A stretch of 64,000 bases of DNA from Roseivirga sp. E12 (GCF_017592825.1 NZ_JAGFMD010000001.1:496001-560000); one strand, 5' to 3'. Shown: positions 54,532 through 63,904, counted from the stretch's first letter. Notes: generated by a model not told the origin, from the letters alone. Program-made: numbers and translations.

Positions 54532-55014
54532 ATGATTTCGAAGAGTAGACACAAAGCGTTTTATATAGACAAGCATACGAATGAAGTCCATATTGATGGG
54601 CAAAAAACTAAGCTTACACCAAAGGAAATGGGTGTGCTTATATTGCTCGATGAACACAATGGTACTACCGTAAATAGGTCGAAACTGTTAGTAGAAGTAT
54701 GGGGCGACAAATACTCTAACAACCAAGGACTTACACAGGCCATATCGCGACTTCGAGAGGTCTTCTCTAAGAGTAAGCATATCTCCATTAGGACCATACC
54801 CAAAAAGGGATATCTGTTGAATAGACACGAGTACAAACCTAAACGCCTAAACTTGGGGACGATTAGAATCAATACAAAGATGGTAGCAGTGGCGCTATTG
54901 GTACTCGTAATTTACATGCTGGTCTTTGTCAAGAGCATTCAGATAAGGGTCGATAAAGCACCGCAGGATACGGAAGAGAGTAGTCTTTCACAACCAAAGG
55001 CCATGGGCAATTAA
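54532..55014 (+). CDS. Small ToxR/CadC-like membrane-anchored winged-helix regulator
   Basis: A 160-residue protein. Residues ~8-103 form an OmpR/PhoB-type winged helix (LTPKEMGVLILLDEHNG, LLVEVWGDKYSNNQGLTQAI, IRTIPKKGYLL). One membrane helix at ~120-137 (VAVALLVLVIYMLVFV) is followed by only ~22 periplasmic residues, too few for a sensor domain, so it would need a partner protein or membrane cue. It diverges from the S41 peptidase gene across 137 bp and is probably its regulator. A second, much larger relative of the same type occurs at 4169. Confidence 0.87.
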   Translation: MISKSRHKAFYIDKHTNEVHIDGQKTKLTPKEMGVLILLDEHNGTTVNRSKLLVEVWGDKYSNNQGLTQAISRLREVFSKSKHISIRTIPKKGYLLNRHEYKPKRLNLGTIRINTKMVAVALLVLVIYMLVFVKSIQIRVDKAPQDTEESSLSQPKAMGN

Positions 55015-55029
55015 GGTTGATAGGCTTTC

Positions 55030-55587
55030 CTATTCAGGCTTTTTACTTGAATTTATTATATCATCTGCGTCTTTTGCTTTATTCAGCATTTGCCTGCTTG
55101 AACCAAGCATTTGTTGGTCTGAAACAACACTTTCTTCTTTTATTTCGACAATAATCCCATCAAGCTTTTTCTTCACACTTCTCAAACGCCCAGAGATAGC
55201 TTGTTGATGATCTATCATTCTTGGTTTCACTATCTGCAATGCATAGAAAAGATAAAGCACTACAATTAGTGGTATGCAAATAAGAAGTACAAAAATCCAT
55301 AGCAGTAGGTGCACTAGAACATTATTACCAGGATTAAAGTCTTCACCAGCATCACTATGATAGGCCATGTGACAATGTCCCGGTCCGTCTACAGGCCAAA
55401 ACGTAAAATTGACAATGCGTTCTAGTATTTTCCAATACCATTGATACCGCTTGCTGCCGTGATTGGCAAAGAAGCCTACTCGAGCCGAAATGGTATTGTC
55501 TGCATCACCACCCGCAAAGGCATTTCCTAATTGATCAATGGAAACAAATAAGTTTCCGAGGTATCGAGCTGCTTTACTTTTGGACAT
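55030..55587 (-). CDS. Membrane protein with phage-type small domain
   Basis: A 185-residue protein. Residues ~8-85 (LFVSIDQLGNAFAGGDADNT, ISARVGFF, then a gHC-type end in GPGHCHMAY) look like a small, widespread but poorly characterised protein found in phage genomes, pattern IDQLxNAxxGGxxDxTISxR. A membrane helix follows at ~93-120, then a helical, coiled-coil-like tail with an acidic end. It seems to be a fusion of the phage-type domain with a membrane anchor. No other phage gene is nearby. It converges with the ToxR-like gene (15-bp gap). The link to phage is from memory of the pattern. Confidence 0.7.
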   Translation of the reverse strand: MSKSKAARYLGNLFVSIDQLGNAFAGGDADNTISARVGFFANHGSKRYQWYWKILERIVNFTFWPVDGPGHCHMAYHSDAGEDFNPGNNVLVHLLLWIFVLLICIPLIVVLYLFYALQIVKPRMIDHQQAISGRLRSVKKKLDGIIVEIKEESVVSDQQMLGSSRQMLNKAKDADDIINSSKKPE

Positions 55588-55748
55588 TGCGTTGTGATTA
55601 TGCTACTAAAGATAAAACTATTTGACAGCACCCAAAATCCACTGCCACGAGACCCCTTCGCGGAGAGATATTGCTCTTTTAAGAAGAGTTGGAATTATTA
55701 AGGCCTATATTGATCAGGTAAATAGACTTAACGCAAGACATCTTATCT

Positions 55749-56666
55749 ATGGGCAAAGACAAAGAAAGTAGGAGTCCCATGAGCCTCACATTAATGGAGC
55801 AAAGTGCTATACAGAATGAGTTTCCTAGTTGGACCTATCAAGCTGAAATGCGAATTGATTTGTTTCAGGGTATTTCTGAAGTGTTGGAAACAGAGGTCTT
55901 TGCTAGAGACAATGACAAGGGCATTGATCTAGAGCTCGCTAACATGACCATCTCGTTCAATGACCTCGGTGGGAATGCTTTTCAATTTCAGTCAGTTCTT
56001 AACAGCACTAAATCAATTGGCACTAGCGAACCCATTGCTAGAATCGGGATTTCCGAAGAACCCAATACTACACCCAAGAAGTGGTGGACATTACAGAAGG
56101 GTAGTATTCATGCAATGAGGCAAATTCCTGTAAGTAGCACCCATACGTTTGTGACATTTTACATTGAAGTATCTGGTCTTTGCTTACCATATGTTCACGC
56201 TGCTAGTACCGTGGCCCATTGTTCCATGGGAGACGTTCGCTTTACAGAGTTACAACACCCAGAACCAAGATACATTGGGGATTTTGAACCCCTCAGTGAC
56301 AATAAGCAATTCTCTTCAATGGATGGGGCCTGTGGTGCAGTAATAGCACGTGTCCTACCAATACCCCTGAAGAAGGTCGGGCTAGGCTGTGAGGTTAGAT
56401 ATAAGCATACCTTGCAAGGTGTCTTACCCACGGAAGTTCCTGTGTGCTTTATGCCTTTGGCTATAGTTGACGATATAGAAGCTTATACGGCAGTTTTAAG
56501 CACACAATTATTGAACTGGCTCAAAGAACAGGGTATATCACTAGGAGATAAACAAGAGTTCATATTCACCTTGTCTATCTATTCACCTGATGAAGATACC
56601 AAGACTCCATGGTTGATTATTGAATCGGTGGCATTGCCTTTGAGCAGTGTTCAGATAGACTCCTAA
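55749..56666 (+). CDS. Hypothetical protein
   Basis: A 305-residue protein with no signal peptide or membrane helix, and with many beta-strand-like stretches. I do not recognise the family. It contains eight or so Cys/His positions but no clear metal motif. Conserved-looking segments include WWTLQKGSIHAMRQIP, FYIEVSGLCLPYVHAAS and EFIFTLSIYSPDEDT. The length, codon pattern and lack of competing frames make it a real gene. It converges with the methyltransferase gene (21-bp gap) and starts 161 bp from the divergent membrane protein gene. Confidence 0.7.
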   Translation: MGKDKESRSPMSLTLMEQSAIQNEFPSWTYQAEMRIDLFQGISEVLETEVFARDNDKGIDLELANMTISFNDLGGNAFQFQSVLNSTKSIGTSEPIARIGISEEPNTTPKKWWTLQKGSIHAMRQIPVSSTHTFVTFYIEVSGLCLPYVHAASTVAHCSMGDVRFTELQHPEPRYIGDFEPLSDNKQFSSMDGACGAVIARVLPIPLKKVGLGCEVRYKHTLQGVLPTEVPVCFMPLAIVDDIEAYTAVLSTQLLNWLKEQGISLGDKQEFIFTLSIYSPDEDTKTPWLIIESVALPLSSVQIDS

Positions 56667-56687
56667 AGCTATAGTTCAATATAAATT

Positions 56688-57608
56688 TTACGAATGCGCC
56701 ATTATTGACTTCGCTATGACGCCAATACCAGAAGGCAACACGTTGAATTGTTCAACTAAAAGACCTGCCTCAGTCAGCCAAATATCAATCTCTTCGGGTT
56801 CAAATCTAAAGCAGTACTTTGGACAATACCAATCGAAGTTAATATTATTCATTTGATCAAGTGTATATTCTTCTCTATAAAAGGCCTTAAAAAAATACCA
56901 ATATAGCAACTCTTGTACTTTGTACTCCCCTTTGGGAATACCCAAAAGCTCTATCTCGTTCTCAACTTTGACAAGTCGTTTTATTTTTCCAAGCTCTATC
57001 CCTAATTCAGTGAGTGGTATCATTTTATTCCAGGCATCCTCCTGTGATAAGCCCTCTAAACGATCACGAACAAAATCATCAACAAACTCTCTCACAGGAG
57101 CCTTCTTTTTATAGATATAAAAAATAATGCGTCCTCCTGGCTTAAGATGATTTATCAAATTAAAGAATGTCTTCTTTGGGTCTTCTGTATGATGAATGAC
57201 TCCTGAGCTGAGGATTATATCGAATCTATCCTTCAACGACATATTCGAGATGTCAGCATTTCTAAATTCTCCATTGAACCCCTCTTCTTCAAATCGTTTC
57301 CTGCCTTCCTCGAGTGCACCGTTAGCATTGTCTACCCCTAGGTACTGAAGCTCGTTCAACATCTCTCCCCATAATACTGAAGCTGTAAAGCCATTACCAC
57401 AGCCAGCATCCATTAAGCTTTTTCCCCTTGTCCAATTAAGGAACTCATCCATTTTATGACGTGTACTGAAAAAACGTTCAATAGACCATTTAATATGGAA
57501 GTCATTGACCTTATTCCCTGAATAAGTGTTCCTCTTTTCTCCCCATTTAAAAGAAAAAGTATTGGCGGTTTGTTGAACATCTTTCAGTATTTTTTCTTCC
57601 TTAGTCAT
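56688..57608 (-). CDS. Class I SAM-dependent methyltransferase
   Basis: A 306-residue cytoplasmic enzyme. Motif I is LMDAGCGNGFTAS (residues ~66-78), the acidic end of strand 2 is GVDNANGALE, and the post-I and motif IV region reads ADISNMSL and LSSGVIHHTEDP, as in methyltransferases of small molecules. The last ~110 residues form an extra domain (QELLYWYFFKAFYREEY, CFRFEPEEIDIWLTEAGL) that may bind the acceptor. It is divergent from the cluster starting at 57760 and may share its function; the 151-bp gap between them is AT-rich and should hold both promoters. Confidence 0.88.
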   Translation of the reverse strand: MTKEEKILKDVQQTANTFSFKWGEKRNTYSGNKVNDFHIKWSIERFFSTRHKMDEFLNWTRGKSLMDAGCGNGFTASVLWGEMLNELQYLGVDNANGALEEGRKRFEEEGFNGEFRNADISNMSLKDRFDIILSSGVIHHTEDPKKTFFNLINHLKPGGRIIFYIYKKKAPVREFVDDFVRDRLEGLSQEDAWNKMIPLTELGIELGKIKRLVKVENEIELLGIPKGEYKVQELLYWYFFKAFYREEYTLDQMNNINFDWYCPKYCFRFEPEEIDIWLTEAGLLVEQFNVLPSGIGVIAKSIMAHS

Positions 57609-57759
57609 ACATTACTTTTAGTAAGTTAAGGTTATGAGGTTAAATGTCTACCTAGTGTTATTTTCAGCTAGCATAATTGCAGACTCCATTAAATTGTAAC
57701 CATTAATCGAAACTCAATTTATATAACATGATTTACATATTCGATATCTTAGCACATAA

Positions 57760-59409
57760 GTGAACCTAATCCGTTATATCACGCAATATATATACCGTAG
57801 AATGCCAGAAATGACTGAAATAGGGTTGGTGATTCTGGTTTATTTTTTTATTGACAATGTACTTTTCTTTACTTTTCATGATGGTTTTATCGGGGGCTTT
57901 GACAATATCCTCGAGCGACTGCAAATAAGCTCCAAATGGGTTTCTAATGTGCCTTATTATGGCAATTCAATTTTTCTTAATTCACTAAAAAATCCAGTTG
58001 TACTGCTGGTAACGGTTTTTCTTGTGCATAGTACTATTAAGGGATGGAAGACTCAAAACTGGCGTGATATTGAGTTCGGGGAATTATTAAGACCTTTCGT
58101 TATTGGCGTTTGTTTTGTGCTTACGTGGAGCTACGCGTTTTATGATTTCAATTACTATCTGAATCAATGGCATCTACTAGATAGAGTCCTAATTGTCGTT
58201 CTAGGTTTTCTTGTTGCATGGAAGCCTTCGTTCATTCCTTTCTTTATTGCTTTGGCTCTGTTGGTCCTTTCACAGTTTTCTTACCCATTCAGTGTTTCAA
58301 TTTTGGATAAAAAACTGCTCTTCAATATGCTGACGTTGATTTGGGCCTATATACTTTTGTTTCCTAGGCTCAAGTTGAAGTTTACTCACCTTGTTCTCTT
58401 AATCCTTTGTCTACATGGTTCAAACTACTTCTTTCCGGGTTTAACGAAACTTTCAATAGGGCCTTGGTTTTATGAATGGGCAATTCAGAACGATTTATGG
58501 ATGCATGCCGTATATTCTCAGAGTAAAGGGTGGTTGGCATTTTTAAGCCCTAACATTGCCAATGACCTGTTAAAAATAATGATAGATTGGAATAAGTTAT
58601 TCCTTGGAGTTTCATTATTCATAGAGTTAATGCCGCTGACTTTACTGCTTTTTAATAGGCGTTGGGCTATAATATGCCTACTATCATTTGATTTGCTTCA
58701 TATCGGTATTTTCTTTGAATCTGGAATCTTTTTTTGGAAGTGGATCATTCTTAACTTCTTTATAATCTTTTTAATAAAGGGGCTTCCAGGCCAGCAAGCA
58801 AGTCAATTGTTTAGTAAGAAATTTTACGCTATGTCCCTCATCATTATATGTTGTGCATTTATGTACTTCAAACCGGTCACATTGGGCTGGTGGGACACAA
58901 GGGCCAATGAGTCATATTCCATCGAAGTTGAATTGGAAGACGGCACTACCATGCCGCTCAGAATGAACGATATGGCACCTTATGACATGATGTTTACCTT
59001 TGCTAGGTTCTCATTTTTAAATCCACATAAGGTCCTTTTTCAGAACGCACACGTGACTCAGGACTATGAGCTATATCAAGCCTTGAGGGCAGTTGATTTA
59101 GAAGGTTTTAAGGAGATAACGAAAAAGGGATTTAGTCGTTTTGACCACGATACTGCAAGTGAATTTGATCAATTCATTCAACAATCTTTTCAGAATTTGA
59201 ATGGTCAAATAATGGAGCAGTGGTCTCCGAGATCCTTTTCCGCTCCAAACCATATCTACACGAAATTTTTCAGTAGAGACCATGTTTTTTTTAAATTCGA
59301 CCAACGAATCATCAATGTGCATGTTAGATACGGTCAGATGTTCTATTTTCGTGGCGAAATTGATGTTGTAAAAGATGAAATAATCAGGACTATCAAGATT
59401 CCCGAATAG
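57760..59409 (+). CDS. HTTM/gamma-carboxylase-like membrane protein
   Basis: A 549-residue protein with about ten hydrophobic helices in ~18-375 and a soluble C-terminal part of ~170 residues. The stretch HGSNYFFPGLTKLSIGPWF corresponds to the YFxxGLxKL...W motif of the HTTM domain, the transmembrane family that includes vitamin K-dependent gamma-glutamyl carboxylase; bacterial HTTM proteins are mostly uncharacterised. The start is GTG at 57760. It heads a co-directional run that includes peptide-ligase-like and reductase genes. The family call is moderate because the overall similarity could not be tested. Confidence 0.6.
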   Translation: MNLIRYITQYIYRRMPEMTEIGLVILVYFFIDNVLFFTFHDGFIGGFDNILERLQISSKWVSNVPYYGNSIFLNSLKNPVVLLVTVFLVHSTIKGWKTQNWRDIEFGELLRPFVIGVCFVLTWSYAFYDFNYYLNQWHLLDRVLIVVLGFLVAWKPSFIPFFIALALLVLSQFSYPFSVSILDKKLLFNMLTLIWAYILLFPRLKLKFTHLVLLILCLHGSNYFFPGLTKLSIGPWFYEWAIQNDLWMHAVYSQSKGWLAFLSPNIANDLLKIMIDWNKLFLGVSLFIELMPLTLLLFNRRWAIICLLSFDLLHIGIFFESGIFFWKWIILNFFIIFLIKGLPGQQASQLFSKKFYAMSLIIICCAFMYFKPVTLGWWDTRANESYSIEVELEDGTTMPLRMNDMAPYDMMFTFARFSFLNPHKVLFQNAHVTQDYELYQALRAVDLEGFKEITKKGFSRFDHDTASEFDQFIQQSFQNLNGQIMEQWSPRSFSAPNHIYTKFFSRDHVFFKFDQRIINVHVRYGQMFYFRGEIDVVKDEIIRTIKIPE

Positions 59410-59445
59410 CCATTGGACCAGCCTTTTAGGTAAACTATTGCATTG

Positions 59446-60285
59446 ATGAAATCTGTCATATACTACTTACTGGGTGCTGAAAGTCCTTCAGCTATTTCAT
59501 TTGCCCAGGCATACCCTGAAATATATTTTTTTTTCGTGTCGGAAGAACGAATTATTTCCGGGCAGGACTTGGAGAATGTCGAGTGTTTGGAAGTCACTGA
59601 ATTAGCTTATGAGTACATTTTCGGGGAACCATGCTCAGGTTTTATTCCTCTGACAAGCTTTTGGTATAAGAGATATTGCGACTACTTAGATATTCCGTCA
59701 CCCTACCTCGATCTTAGCGCTACCTTGGTAAAAATTGAGCAAATATTTCCAGGAGGGGTGCTTCCAATAAGATATGTACCAGATTTTTCTCACGCCTCAA
59801 AATGGATTCTCAAGGGAAACATGGATCATAAAAGTAACGCTCTGGAGTTCTGGGAGGAATCCAGCTACGTTCCAACCTTGGATGAAAATATAAAGTGTCA
59901 AGAATGGAAGGGTGCTTGTGAGAATTATTTGATAACTGGAAGAACTGATGATTACGGCCACTACAAGATGGGGCTTTTTCGAATACATTCTGAAGCATTC
60001 GGTAAGCAAGGCCAAATACTAGCGGCAGAGACGATAGATGATCAGGAACTGTCCAGCATTGTTATAAGCTTGCTAGAAAGACTGGGGTATTCAGGGTATT
60101 TTACATTTAACATCATTAAATCCTCAGAGACTTACCTAATTACCTCTTTCAGGCCCTATGCTCGCAGCTTAATATACTCTTTAAGAAGGGCAGGAGTGAG
60201 CTTACTGGATGAAACAAAGACTAATGAACTTGCTAAATCTGGCATTAAAATGATTGTTCATATTTGTTATAGCGAGTATATTTAA
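59446..60285 (+). CDS. Degenerate ATP-grasp-like protein
   Basis: A 279-residue protein; the ATG at 59446 is preferred to the TTG 3 bp upstream. Its plan follows ATP-grasp enzymes: an N-terminal mixed domain, a nucleotide-binding Lys strand (SKWILKGNMDHKSN), and an end resembling the metal-binding strands (LERLGYSGYFTFNII, then TSFRPYARS). Where active members have Glu and Asn (ExN), this one has Phe-Asn-Ile and Ser-Phe-Arg, so it may be inactive and act as a partner of the complete ATP-grasp gene 36 bp downstream. An unrelated fold remains possible. Confidence 0.55.
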   Translation: MKSVIYYLLGAESPSAISFAQAYPEIYFFFVSEERIISGQDLENVECLEVTELAYEYIFGEPCSGFIPLTSFWYKRYCDYLDIPSPYLDLSATLVKIEQIFPGGVLPIRYVPDFSHASKWILKGNMDHKSNALEFWEESSYVPTLDENIKCQEWKGACENYLITGRTDDYGHYKMGLFRIHSEAFGKQGQILAAETIDDQELSSIVISLLERLGYSGYFTFNIIKSSETYLITSFRPYARSLIYSLRRAGVSLLDETKTNELAKSGIKMIVHICYSEYI

Positions 60286-60321
60286 CCCGGTTGGGACTTT
60301 ATCCGAACATAAAACACCGAT

Positions 60322-61323
60322 TTGACAAAAATACTTATACTCTCGGGAACAGCCTCTGCCGTCAACTATAAGAGAGCCCTTGGCTCTATCACAGATGTGA
60401 CTCTGTTTGTTACAGACTCAAGTAGTTATGCAGCAGTATTGTATGAGCCTGATGTGACCCCCTTTGTAGTGCCCCTTGCTAGGAATATTGATGAGTATCG
60501 TAAAGCCTTAGATTTTATCATCAGAAAGCACTCCATTGATGTTTTAATTCCTACATCAGACCATGATATGGAAGGGGTAATGCAATTGCTAAAGAATGGC
60601 TGGGATCCTCCGGTTTCAATGTTTAAGCCTGATTTCGATGCCTACCATAAATTAACTCATAAGGGCGACTTAATTAGATCCCTTAATAAGTTGGAAATGA
60701 AGTTGCCAAAACTCTACAATTCTTTGGATGAAGTTCATTTCCCTATTGTTTTGAAACCTCCGAGAGAAGGAGGAAGTAAGGGAGTATGGATACTAAACGA
60801 TCAGGACAGACTCATAAAGAAATATCAGGAAGTGACCAGAGTTTACGGTGAGGATGTAGTTTTGCAAGAATACATACCAGGGGGAGCGGGCAGTATTTAT
60901 TTGGCTTTACTCTTATTTGATCAAAAAGGAGGATTGAGAGGAGAGGTTACAAGTCGGTCGACAAGCACATTTATGAGTTGGGGAGGAGGAGGAGTATCTG
61001 GTGAAATTGTTGACGAACCAGAGCTTCTAGAAATGGCCAAAGAAATAATTGCAGCATGCGGAGGGTGGCAGGGCCCAGTGAATCTTGAGTTTAAAAAACA
61101 TGCAGATACTGGAGTATTTTATTTGATGGAAGTCAATTGCAGGCTCAATGGCTATAGTTATCTTACATCCATGAATGGGCTAAATTTTCCTAAAGCAATC
61201 ATAGAATTACTTACAAATGGAAATACAGAATTTTTGTCTTCTGACACTATCGAGCAGCGCAAAAATTTTGTCCTTTCTTTTAGAGAGACTCATTGTGAGT
61301 CATTTTTAGGTAAAAAACATTAA
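60322..61323 (+). CDS. ATP-grasp carboxylate-amine ligase
   Basis: A 333-residue enzyme with TTG start at 60322. The N-terminal domain (1-105) starts MTKILILSGTASAVN and contains DVLIPTSDHD. ATP-grasp elements follow: PIVLKPPREGGSKGVWIL (ATP-binding Lys and Gly loop), VVLQEYIPGG, and the metal site PVNLEFKKH and LMEVNCRLNGY (Glu and Asn). It should join a carboxylate to an amine using ATP, as in carbamoyl-phosphate-synthase-like and dipeptide-forming ligases. It lies in the middle of a probable operon (gaps of 36 and 10 bp), a sign of peptide- or amide-bond synthesis. Confidence 0.88.
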   Translation: MTKILILSGTASAVNYKRALGSITDVTLFVTDSSSYAAVLYEPDVTPFVVPLARNIDEYRKALDFIIRKHSIDVLIPTSDHDMEGVMQLLKNGWDPPVSMFKPDFDAYHKLTHKGDLIRSLNKLEMKLPKLYNSLDEVHFPIVLKPPREGGSKGVWILNDQDRLIKKYQEVTRVYGEDVVLQEYIPGGAGSIYLALLLFDQKGGLRGEVTSRSTSTFMSWGGGGVSGEIVDEPELLEMAKEIIAACGGWQGPVNLEFKKHADTGVFYLMEVNCRLNGYSYLTSMNGLNFPKAIIELLTNGNTEFLSSDTIEQRKNFVLSFRETHCESFLGKKH

Positions 61324-61333
61324 ACTAATTGAT

Positions 61334-62881
61334 GTGAAAGTAAATGTTCTGGGTATATCTGCAAGTCTCAGAAGTGCAAGAAGAGGGCCTGGAACTGATG
61401 CACTTATTGATGACTTGAAAGGAGTAGGTAGCAGAAAAGAAGATCTTTTTGACTACCTCAAACAAGAGGCAAAATATCACTTAGAGAATTTCGAGAAGTC
61501 TGGCCGATTGGAACAATTGACGTTTGACCACATTTACAAAAATCTCCTCAAACTAAAAGGTAATAAGGGTCTGAGTAATTCTGAGGTGGCACTCGCAGCA
61601 GCACTTTGGGCGGCTAAACAAGTCGGTGCCGCTATAGATTGTATCTCTTTAAGTGAGCTTTTTGAAACAAGCCGCAATGAGTCTTCAATGGAAAGACTCA
61701 GAATAAAGTTGTTGGAAGCTGATGCTGTTTTAATTTCGACACCAGTTTATTTTGGAGACCGAAGTTCTTTAGCCCAATCACTGATCCGCTATATCTCCCA
61801 AGATCCTGTATTAAAAGAAAAGTTAAAAGGAAAGGTTTATGGAGGTATTGCTGTTGGTGCAAAGAGAAATGGAGGGCAAGAGACCACATTGATTTACCAG
61901 CTCTGGGATTTAGTTAATATTGGCTTTCTTGGAGTAGGAAACGATTCTGAAACTACTTCACAGTATGGAGGCACTGGACTGGCCGGAGACATAGGAACTA
62001 TGTCAGAGGATCACTATGGGCTTGAAACAGCTATGGGCACGGGAAGGAGAGTAACTGAAGTGGCAAAGTTGACACGCAAGCCTCAATCCGTCCAACTCAA
62101 AGGTGAATGTAAGATTGCGTTTTGGATTTTGCAGGACAAGGATGATAAAGCCTTGAACTTTGTGAAGAAGCTGAATGAACGTTTTAAGGATGATTACAAA
62201 TCAGTTATCATCCCTGTTCATAAAAAGAAGGTACAGAGGTGTATTGGATGTGACATTTGTCCAACCCACATTGATATTGATGAAAAATATCGATGTATCA
62301 TAAATAGCCCTAAGGATGATTTCTCTGAGCTACATCCACAGTTATTAGAATCCGATGCGATCATCCCGGTTGTATATTCAAGTCATGATACAACAACTAC
62401 AATCAGCAACTATCAGAAATTTATTGAACGAACACGATATATCAGGAGAGGAGATTATGCTCTTAATAATTTACTTATTAGCCCCATGGTTTGCGAGGAA
62501 ATTGGTGCTAATCAGAGCATGGCAATGAGAATGATGAGCTCTATGCTTAGACATCATACTGTTGTGTCAAAACCATTAGTATTGTACTATAATGAAGGTG
62601 CTATTATCAACAGTGAGGCATTCTTCAAGCAAATGTCTGAATTCATCATTCTTCTAAAGGACTTTACTACCCGAAAACTGAAGACATATTTATCACGTAA
62701 GGAGCATTTTAAATACAAACCCATCGGTTATGTATTGAGTGTAGTTAAAGAGGATGAGGATGAAAGGTTAGCCAAGCGTTCAAAGATGATTGAAGATAGA
62801 ATTGACAAGAATAAGGCTATGGCAGAAGGTCGTTTGGAATTCATTGATAATAAAGCAAAGTCAAGTAAGAAGTTCTTATGA
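61334..62881 (+). CDS. Two-domain flavodoxin-like NAD(P)H-dependent FMN reductase
   Basis: A 515-residue protein with GTG start. Residues ~1-250 are a PF03358-type reductase domain (VNVLGISASLRSARRG, ADAVLISTPVYFGDRSSLAQ), with an unusual ~60-residue insertion after the first strand. Residues ~260-430 form a second flavodoxin-like domain with a cysteine motif, CIGCDICP, and ESDAIIPVVYSSHD. The last ~70 residues are Lys-rich helices. The Cys pair might carry a metal or disulfide. Probably a dedicated redox enzyme of the cluster. Its stop overlaps the next start (ATGA). Confidence 0.8.
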   Translation: MKVNVLGISASLRSARRGPGTDALIDDLKGVGSRKEDLFDYLKQEAKYHLENFEKSGRLEQLTFDHIYKNLLKLKGNKGLSNSEVALAAALWAAKQVGAAIDCISLSELFETSRNESSMERLRIKLLEADAVLISTPVYFGDRSSLAQSLIRYISQDPVLKEKLKGKVYGGIAVGAKRNGGQETTLIYQLWDLVNIGFLGVGNDSETTSQYGGTGLAGDIGTMSEDHYGLETAMGTGRRVTEVAKLTRKPQSVQLKGECKIAFWILQDKDDKALNFVKKLNERFKDDYKSVIIPVHKKKVQRCIGCDICPTHIDIDEKYRCIINSPKDDFSELHPQLLESDAIIPVVYSSHDTTTTISNYQKFIERTRYIRRGDYALNNLLISPMVCEEIGANQSMAMRMMSSMLRHHTVVSKPLVLYYNEGAIINSEAFFKQMSEFIILLKDFTTRKLKTYLSRKEHFKYKPIGYVLSVVKEDEDERLAKRSKMIEDRIDKNKAMAEGRLEFIDNKAKSSKKFL

Positions 62882-63900
62882 CAATATCAGCTACAATTGA
62901 CAAGCTCAATAATGACATATGCCATGACTCAAGGTTAATTTATCACATCAGCATAAGAGAAAATAGTTACCCCTTAAAAAAGGTGTATGAGCTCTCTTTT
63001 GTGACCTTAGAAAAGTTTTTTGTCATCGAACTTGAAATAGGTTTATCAGATGGAAGCAAACGAACAGCCGAGGTAGTACCACTCCTTGGATATTCCAGTG
63101 AAAGTCCGGATGACATAAAGAACTATCTAGAAAAAATGGCTATCAAACTACAAGGACAAACCTTGTTGAAAGCTAGATATTCTATTATCCCTGATATTCA
63201 AAAGACCCCGTTTTCTACTACCGCTCTCCTTACAGCAATTGATTCATTTTTTTTTGATTCGTTAGAACTGCAGCATGGTTTGCCATTTTGCATCCCCACC
63301 TCTTCTAAAGAAATTCATGAAATGAGTTCCATTGTAACCAACTTGAAAAACAATGACACCATAAAAATAAAACTCTCAGGTGATTATGACTTGGACGTCA
63401 ATGCTCTTAATGTCTTGAGTAGAGTCCCTAATCACTCTCTACACCGCTACAGGCTAGATGCTAACCAAGCTTATGAGCTAGATAGTGCTTATGAGTTTTT
63501 CTCTTTTTTAAGAGATAGTAAATTACTCAGATATGTAGATTATGTCGAACAACCTCTTGGAGCTGAGGACTGGGAAGGCCATGAACAATTGCTAAAAAAC
63601 TATGCCGATATTCCTATCATGTTAGATGAATCTATTGTGACCACTTCCGAAATAGTAAGAGCACATAAAATCGGGGTTCCTTTTGTCAAACTAAAGTTAT
63701 TTAAACAAGGAGGAATCCTAGAACTACTTACAGCTTCTCAATTAGCCAGTGATCTGAATATGGGAATTGTACTGGGCAATGGAGTAGCTACTAAAATCAG
63801 TAATAGAGTAGAAATTGAATTGTACCACCGTTTTAAGGAACTATATCATGCCCCGCTCGAAGCTAATGGCTTTTTAAAAATTCATTCAAAAGGTTTCTAA
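62878..63900 (+). CDS. Enolase-superfamily enzyme (muconate cycloisomerase / dipeptide epimerase-like)
   Basis: A 340-residue enzyme. The N-terminal capping part covers 1-115. The barrel shows the superfamily set in order: KIKLSG (K-x-K type base), RLDANQAY (first metal ligand Asp), VEQPL (Glu), MLDESI (Asp), and VKLKLFKQGG (K-x-K on the opposite face), followed by LGNGVAT. Paired Lys on opposite faces are typical of epimerases and racemases of the MLE subgroup, including dipeptide epimerases. Beside an ATP-grasp ligase, epimerisation of a dipeptide or amide is plausible (inference). The start overlaps the previous stop by 4 bp. Confidence 0.85.
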   Translation: MTISATIDKLNNDICHDSRLIYHISIRENSYPLKKVYELSFVTLEKFFVIELEIGLSDGSKRTAEVVPLLGYSSESPDDIKNYLEKMAIKLQGQTLLKARYSIIPDIQKTPFSTTALLTAIDSFFFDSLELQHGLPFCIPTSSKEIHEMSSIVTNLKNNDTIKIKLSGDYDLDVNALNVLSRVPNHSLHRYRLDANQAYELDSAYEFFSFLRDSKLLRYVDYVEQPLGAEDWEGHEQLLKNYADIPIMLDESIVTTSEIVRAHKIGVPFVKLKLFKQGGILELLTASQLASDLNMGIVLGNGVATKISNRVEIELYHRFKELYHAPLEANGFLKIHSKGF

Positions 63901-63904
63901 GGAT

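Noticed and set aside
57609-57759. RiPP precursor peptide gene near the HTTM and ATP-grasp genes
   Set aside because: I looked for a short frame with a leader-like sequence in this gap and in the other gaps of the cluster and found none, so a ribosomal peptide product is not supported within the window.
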